Shown: one piece after another, positions 59,501 to 64,000 of the stretch
Layout of the letters: the number at the start of each line of letters is the position of its first letter
How positions within the stretch are numbered: the first letter of the stretch is position 1
From: Gorsachius magnificus
Lineage: Eukaryota; Chordata; Aves; Pelecaniformes; Ardeidae
Length of the DNA: 64,000 nt
Direction: 5' to 3'
NCBI GenBank assembly: GCA_034008185.1
Contig: CM067082.1
Location: 7,796,984-7,860,983, forward strand
Notes under the pieces: generated by a model
Database searches by the model: none
What the model was told of the DNA's origin: nothing
Seen by the model: only the letters and a program-made list of their open reading frames with translations
Program-made: the position numbers and the translations under genes

Positions 59501-62500
59501 CATGCTTTTATTAATACGCTGTATGAGAAAATAATCACTGGAATATTTTAAATATCTAAGGGAATTTTCTGTTCAAAACATTTCAAGTTACAGCCTCAAG
59601 TGCTATAAAAAAGTGAAACTTATACTGAACAGAATGAGGTCAGTTTTCACATGTGGGTAATTCTGATCATCATCATTAGTTAGATGCCTTCCACTATATA
59701 TGTAGGCAGCACTCACCATAGTTTATACTTGGCCTTCTCATTTGGTTTCAAGCCTGTAATTAACTATTCTGAAGAGTCTACTGAATTTTTAAAACAGTAA
59801 GTATTTATACTGTGATTTAGTAAAAGCCCGAAGTACATGAATGTATGTTTAGCGGTGTGATTCTGGAGCAGTCTGTTACTATTTGGAGCAAGAGCCTCTT
59901 CATCCATGGATTTTTGAGCTGCTAATTGCATTATCAGAAGAATGAATTTAGAGACAAATGTGTTTTCCTTTTTTTTTTTTAATATATCCCTAGTAAAAGT
60001 GGTGAATTCTGTGAGATAGGGTATGCATACCTTCTCTCAGTAAAAAACACACAAGAAACAGCTACCTCCACATTAAGAAACCCCAACTATTTATAAATAC
60101 AATAGAAGAATAAAGGAACAAGGCAATTTATCAAATGAATGCAAAGCGAGTGTTTCATCTTCATGAGATGTTTAGGGCATCGGGATCTTCCACAAACAGA
60201 TCAACAGCAATAGCACATTACTACTTCTTTGCCACAGAAGACAACGAACTATTGAGTTCAGAGGGTGCTGCTTGAGTAAGCATTTGGAGCAGTTCACTGT
60301 TTTGCATGAGAGAAAAAAAAAAAAATCAGTCTATGGAGGTCAGTAAAAAAGCCAAATTCCCATTATCTTCACAAAGGGGCCAGCATTTCACTTCAGGTGA
60401 AAAATTTCTTTCCTGATTCTAAATTTCAGTAAGAATATAAAGATAAGATCATTTAAGCTATGTTATACCAAATGGTTCTAGGCACAGAGAACTGGGTAAG
60501 TGTTTAGCTTTGCAAAAGCAGAAACTCAGCTACAAGGACTGATTTACATTTGATTTCTCTCAGGGTAATACGAGCAGAATCTTGCTTAGTCAGGAATTCT
60601 AGCTCAATAGCATTCTATGCTGAAAGAACAGGAGTTATTTTGATTACTGGATATAAAGAACCCCAAGTTCTGTCATATACTTTTATTAAATCTAAATTAT
60701 TTTAATTTCTTCATTTTCAAGTACATCTTTGAAAAGTGGAAGTTCCCATTAAGCCTGCTCCCTAATTTGCTATTTTTAGGAATGTCGACATTTCATACAT
60801 TCTTAATACTTTCCCAGTGAGGAATCTAAAAAGAACTACACAGCAAAGCAGCTTTATTTCTGCCCTCGGCTACAGTTTCTAAGCATTCTTTAAAATCCAA
60901 GTTTGCCAGAGATGTTCTCTTGACTTGCAATTGTAGAGAAAGCCTGCCTGAAGACGAGGGTCAATGCATTGCAAACTCATTGAAGTATCTGAAGCTGCAC
61001 AAACATTTATCATCTTAGCAATATGTGCTTTAACACTAAATACCTTCAATAATTTCCATTACCAAAGGGGTTTTTCTCCCTATTAAACAAATGCAGCTGT
61101 CTTGGGCAAAATTGCTGAGCTTGTGGAAATAATTCTCAGCCCCTTCATCCAATTAGTCTTTTTCATAAACTTAAAAGATATTCTGATTCTTGGCATGCAT
61201 TTACTCAGCAGCAACAGTACTGACATTCTTGGGCATTTGTAACCTGGAAATTCTACTCCAAGTTGGGCCTTTTAGCACACAATTGCGAACCTGCTACAAA
61301 AATCCAACTATAATCCTAAATCAGGAAAAAAGACTGCAAAGCTCTGTGGGGAAATGGAAGCAAAACCACTCAAGGGCAAGTTTTGATCCTGTTTATCAGC
61401 AGTCACTATATGTGTATTTTAACTTTTCATTTTGATCTTTAAATTATTTTCAGTTTTTTGCCCAGAAGGATGAGAAGTTCCAACTTGAAAAGTATGCTCT
61501 GCAACATCATTTAGAAAGAAGTGACCTCAAGGTTTGCTCTAATACATAGTCATAGAATATTATTTCACAGATGTGGGACATCCCCACATTAAGATAAACA
61601 CTATTGCAAATATTGTGACACAGACTGGACAATTAATTTCAAGCAGCAGGTTCACATCCTTGCTCAAAACCTTTAAGCAAGGCAATGTCATCTAGAACTG
61701 GTATTGCAGAAGGGCCATCTCACAGTGCAGGCTGAAGTCATCAATGACAGCACAGGCAGGATGCACATGGTCTCTTGAAGTGAATGACAAAACCATTTCA
61801 ATGATACCCTGATTTCCCTCAAAACACAAATCACAAGAAATACATAAATCCCTACCTGACAATAACAAAAACCAGCAGAAATGAAGTCCAGACTTCAAAG
61901 CACAAGAACAGCATGTCCTTAACTTTTTGGTTAAATCAAGCAAATTACTTGCAAGACAGCTGAATAGTCTGCAGTCAACTGGACTGGACCCTAAGAGTTC
62001 CTGTGTTAGGCCACCCAAGTAATCAGACAAGATCTCAGCAAAATTACTCTATTTGCTAGATAGCTTTGATAGTCACATTAAAACAAGTCACACCAGCAAA
62101 TTATTTTAGCATTGACATTAAGAAGCTCTGTTGTTCATGACTATGGAGTAGAAGGCTTGATAATTCACTCATTAAATAGTTCATAGCACTCAAATGAGAT
62201 TGTGTTGGTAATCCTGATGTCCGGTCCAAATTACAGCAAGCGAAATTGCATTCTGCTTATCTAAATTCCCCCCCCAGTATCTATATACAATTTTTATACT
62301 TGGCTAGCATTTAAAATGTTAGGTGCTGTTCCACATCAGAGCTTCCTGCCTGTCAGTCTGAAGGAAATCCATTACTATAAATCTCCTGCGCTTATTCAAA
62401 GGCTTTTGGATTTTGCCTTTACTTATTTAAATCATCGCTACTGTTTGCTGTGGAAAACGTTACAGAAATGCAGCTGTAGTACAGTGAAAGATGGCAGGGA

Positions 62501-62934
62501 AAAACTTTCCAGATTGTGAGACTAACTAATAAAATCACTCTCAATAATTGAAGGTTAAAAAGACAGACTTTTCTTCACGCTGTCAAAGTTTTTTTTTCAT
62601 CTATTAAAAGTGGTATCTTACTCAGGACACTTTGGTCAGTGCCAGGGTTAATAGGAAATATTAAATTTTTTCCACATCCTCATAAATTTCAAAGCCATTC
62701 TTCAATAGTCAGTATATGGTATCAGAAGTTATGAATACATGTTGAAGAGGAGGCATTTGGTGTGAAGCTATTAAGTGATATTGCCTATTTTCAAAATAAA
62801 TGAGACTGACCGAAATTATGCTTTTCTTCAGATGAGTTTGAGTGTCAGTGAAGAAAAATGCATCTGATGGAAATATAACTGAGGAATGGGACACTCATAC
62901 TTTGCAAGCAGTATTTAGGAAAAAGAACACAAGA
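56518..62934. other. AT-rich unique stretch, almost repeat-free
   Basis: I recognise no gene or transposable element over more than 6 kb, in contrast to the repeat-dense 50-56 kb block. Simple tracts include C10 at 58333-58342, C11 at 59207-59217 and A-rich runs near 58904 and 60313. The longest frame (112 codons, 61692-62030, minus) has no recognisable domain. Several AT-rich segments (for example 59450-59600 and 60560-60800) resemble conserved non-coding sequence in composition only. Confidence 0.5.
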
Positions 62935-62951
62935 AATTAAATTATCAGAAC

Positions 62952-62957
62952 TTTATT
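62952..62957 (-). terminator. Possible distal polyadenylation signal
   Basis: AATAAA on the minus strand with a GU/U-rich element (TTCTTGTGTTCTTTTT) about 20-35 nt downstream, the usual arrangement of a vertebrate polyadenylation site. Cleavage would fall near 62935. Confidence 0.35.
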
Positions 62958-63475
62958 TGTTACAAATTATCACAATCACAACTAATATAAAACAGAGAAA
63001 GCACTGAGGAAACTTGACTGTTAGATATAAGATTTATCAAGGTGTAAAAGCCTCATCCAAGACTACTACTAGAAAATCTGTGGCTGTATATTAGACAAAA
63101 CATTTCTATGCATCAAACACCAAGTGAAAGAGAACAAGCAGTGTAGTATAATCGGCGGGGATTAACACACCTTCATGTTACACAAGTTTCTGAAGGAAAT
63201 GGAAGTTGGAGTATCATTTCTACCCAAGAGTCTTGTTTTGAGCAGACCTATTTACAATTAGCTATGAAGAAAAACTTCAGCATAGAACACCAATCTTCAT
63301 TTTAACTTAACCATGTTGCTCATACATTAGACAAGCTATTCCCAACAGCATTTAAATTCCAGTCATGAGACTTCATACACTCGCTCTTACACTTGCTGCA
63401 TAAGGCTAAGAAGAATGACTAAAAGGAACATGAGGCTGCATTATTGCTTTGTAAGAGGAACTTAGAAGAAAATTC

Positions 63476-63481
63476 TTTATT
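63476..63481 (-). terminator. Possible proximal polyadenylation signal
   Basis: AATAAA on the minus strand, about 125 nt beyond the possible TGA stop, followed by a T-rich TTTTCTTCTAAG. It would end a short form of the candidate transcript near 63455. Confidence 0.35.
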
Positions 63482-63694
63482 GAGCTCCGAATAAAACATG
63501 GTTGCATCACCAAACAATTAAGAGTTTAAATACACAATGATTTTAAAAAGTGTACAATATTATACACTTTAAGGCTTTAATACAAGAAATACAGAACAGG
63601 GTTTTCATACTCCGCAGCCTGTCTCGTTGCTGTCTAGGCACACAGAGAAGTACAATGCTCTAAGCAGTCCGTAATTAACATGGCAGAAGTTCCT

Positions 63695-64000
63695 GAAAGA
63701 GAGCAAAATATAATTTATTTGTATACATCCTGAGACTAGCAACTATCAATTCTCTGAAGGCTGTCAGATTATAAGGAGTGGGATCAGGCAATTATGCATA
63801 TAATAAACGTATGTAGATTTATAGAAACCATTCCAGAAACTGCTGTCATTGAAATTCAGAAAAAAAAAAGGTTCAATAAAGGCAAATTAATGATATGGTT
63901 ATAATTATAATCATTAACATTACTTGAGTAGAAACACACAGAAATTAACCAGTGTCAGAACACAAAATCCTACTGGAATGGATAAACACTCCTAGGTCAG
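63695..64000. other. Unique AT-rich stretch at the right edge
   Basis: If the candidate terminal exon is real, this is the end of the preceding intron on the minus strand. No other feature is seen. Confidence 0.4.

Larger units (their letters stand above)
62935..63692 (-). other. Candidate 3'-terminal exon and 3' UTR (minus strand)
   Basis: On the minus strand a strong acceptor-like site, TTTTGCTCTCTTTCAG, ends at 63693. It is followed by a possible exon. One frame (first full codon at 63691) is open for 28 codons to a TGA at 63605-63607 and reads NFCHVNYGLLRALYFSV then CLDSNETGCGV. The other two frames stop after 5 and about 18 codons. Downstream the sequence is UTR-like, with AATAAA at 63476-63481 and a second at 62952-62957, the latter followed by the GU-rich TTCTTGTGTTCTTTTT. 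Together this fits a last exon of a gene entering from the right. I do not recognise the peptide; the reading frame, and whether it codes at all, are open. Confidence 0.33.

Noticed and set aside
61692..62030. 112-codon minus-strand frame as a gene
   Set aside because: No recognisable domain, no clear splice or promoter context, and a length expected by chance in 64 kb of six-frame sequence.

Overview
This 64 kb window looks like vertebrate, almost certainly avian, non-coding DNA: intergenic or long-intron sequence. The main evidence is many CR1 LINE copies that end in the ATTCTATG octamer tail. There are also solo LTRs of the kind that open with TGTCCTGG and close with ACCACGACA (or the reverse complement). 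I found no SINE families, no bacterial-type gene organisation and no intact protein-coding gene. The mix of CR1 subfamilies suggests a non-galliform bird, but I cannot name a species from sequence alone.

Layout. From 1 to 7.3 kb the sequence is unique, AT-rich and without genes. Decayed CR1 copies lie at 7.26-7.76 and 11.75-12.22 kb. From 14.9 to 16.85 kb an old plus-strand CR1 is split by a solo LTR (family A), which is itself split by an antisense solo LTR (family B); both insertions keep perfect 5-bp target duplications. A CR1 with its reverse transcriptase core deleted lies at 19.5-21.1 kb. A short CpG-rich patch ending in a good splice-donor sequence is at 23.8-24.0 kb, and a second family-B LTR with perfect duplications at 24.52-25.10 kb. 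CR1 copies follow at 28.1, 30.3-32.96 (the longest, with endonuclease and RT remnants) and 34.1 kb, then a decayed family-B LTR at 35.0-35.4 kb. Further elements are a CR1 tail at 39.4, a minus-strand LTR of another family (D) at 40.09-40.83, and CR1 at 45.0, 47.4 and 50.4 kb. At 51.4-53.1 kb a second family-A LTR is split by an LTR of family C. CR1 copies at 53.2, 55.7 and 56.4 kb complete the repeat-rich part. From 56.5 kb to the end the sequence is AT-rich and nearly free of recognisable repeats. Near the right edge, on the minus strand, a strong acceptor-like site followed by two AATAAA signals could be the last exon and 3' UTR of a gene lying mostly to the right.

Nothing here works together as an operon or pathway. 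The interest is in the history of the transposable elements: nested insertions, LTR families with different U3 regions but one common U5 tail, CR1 copies that lost the RT core, and two weak candidates for host exons.
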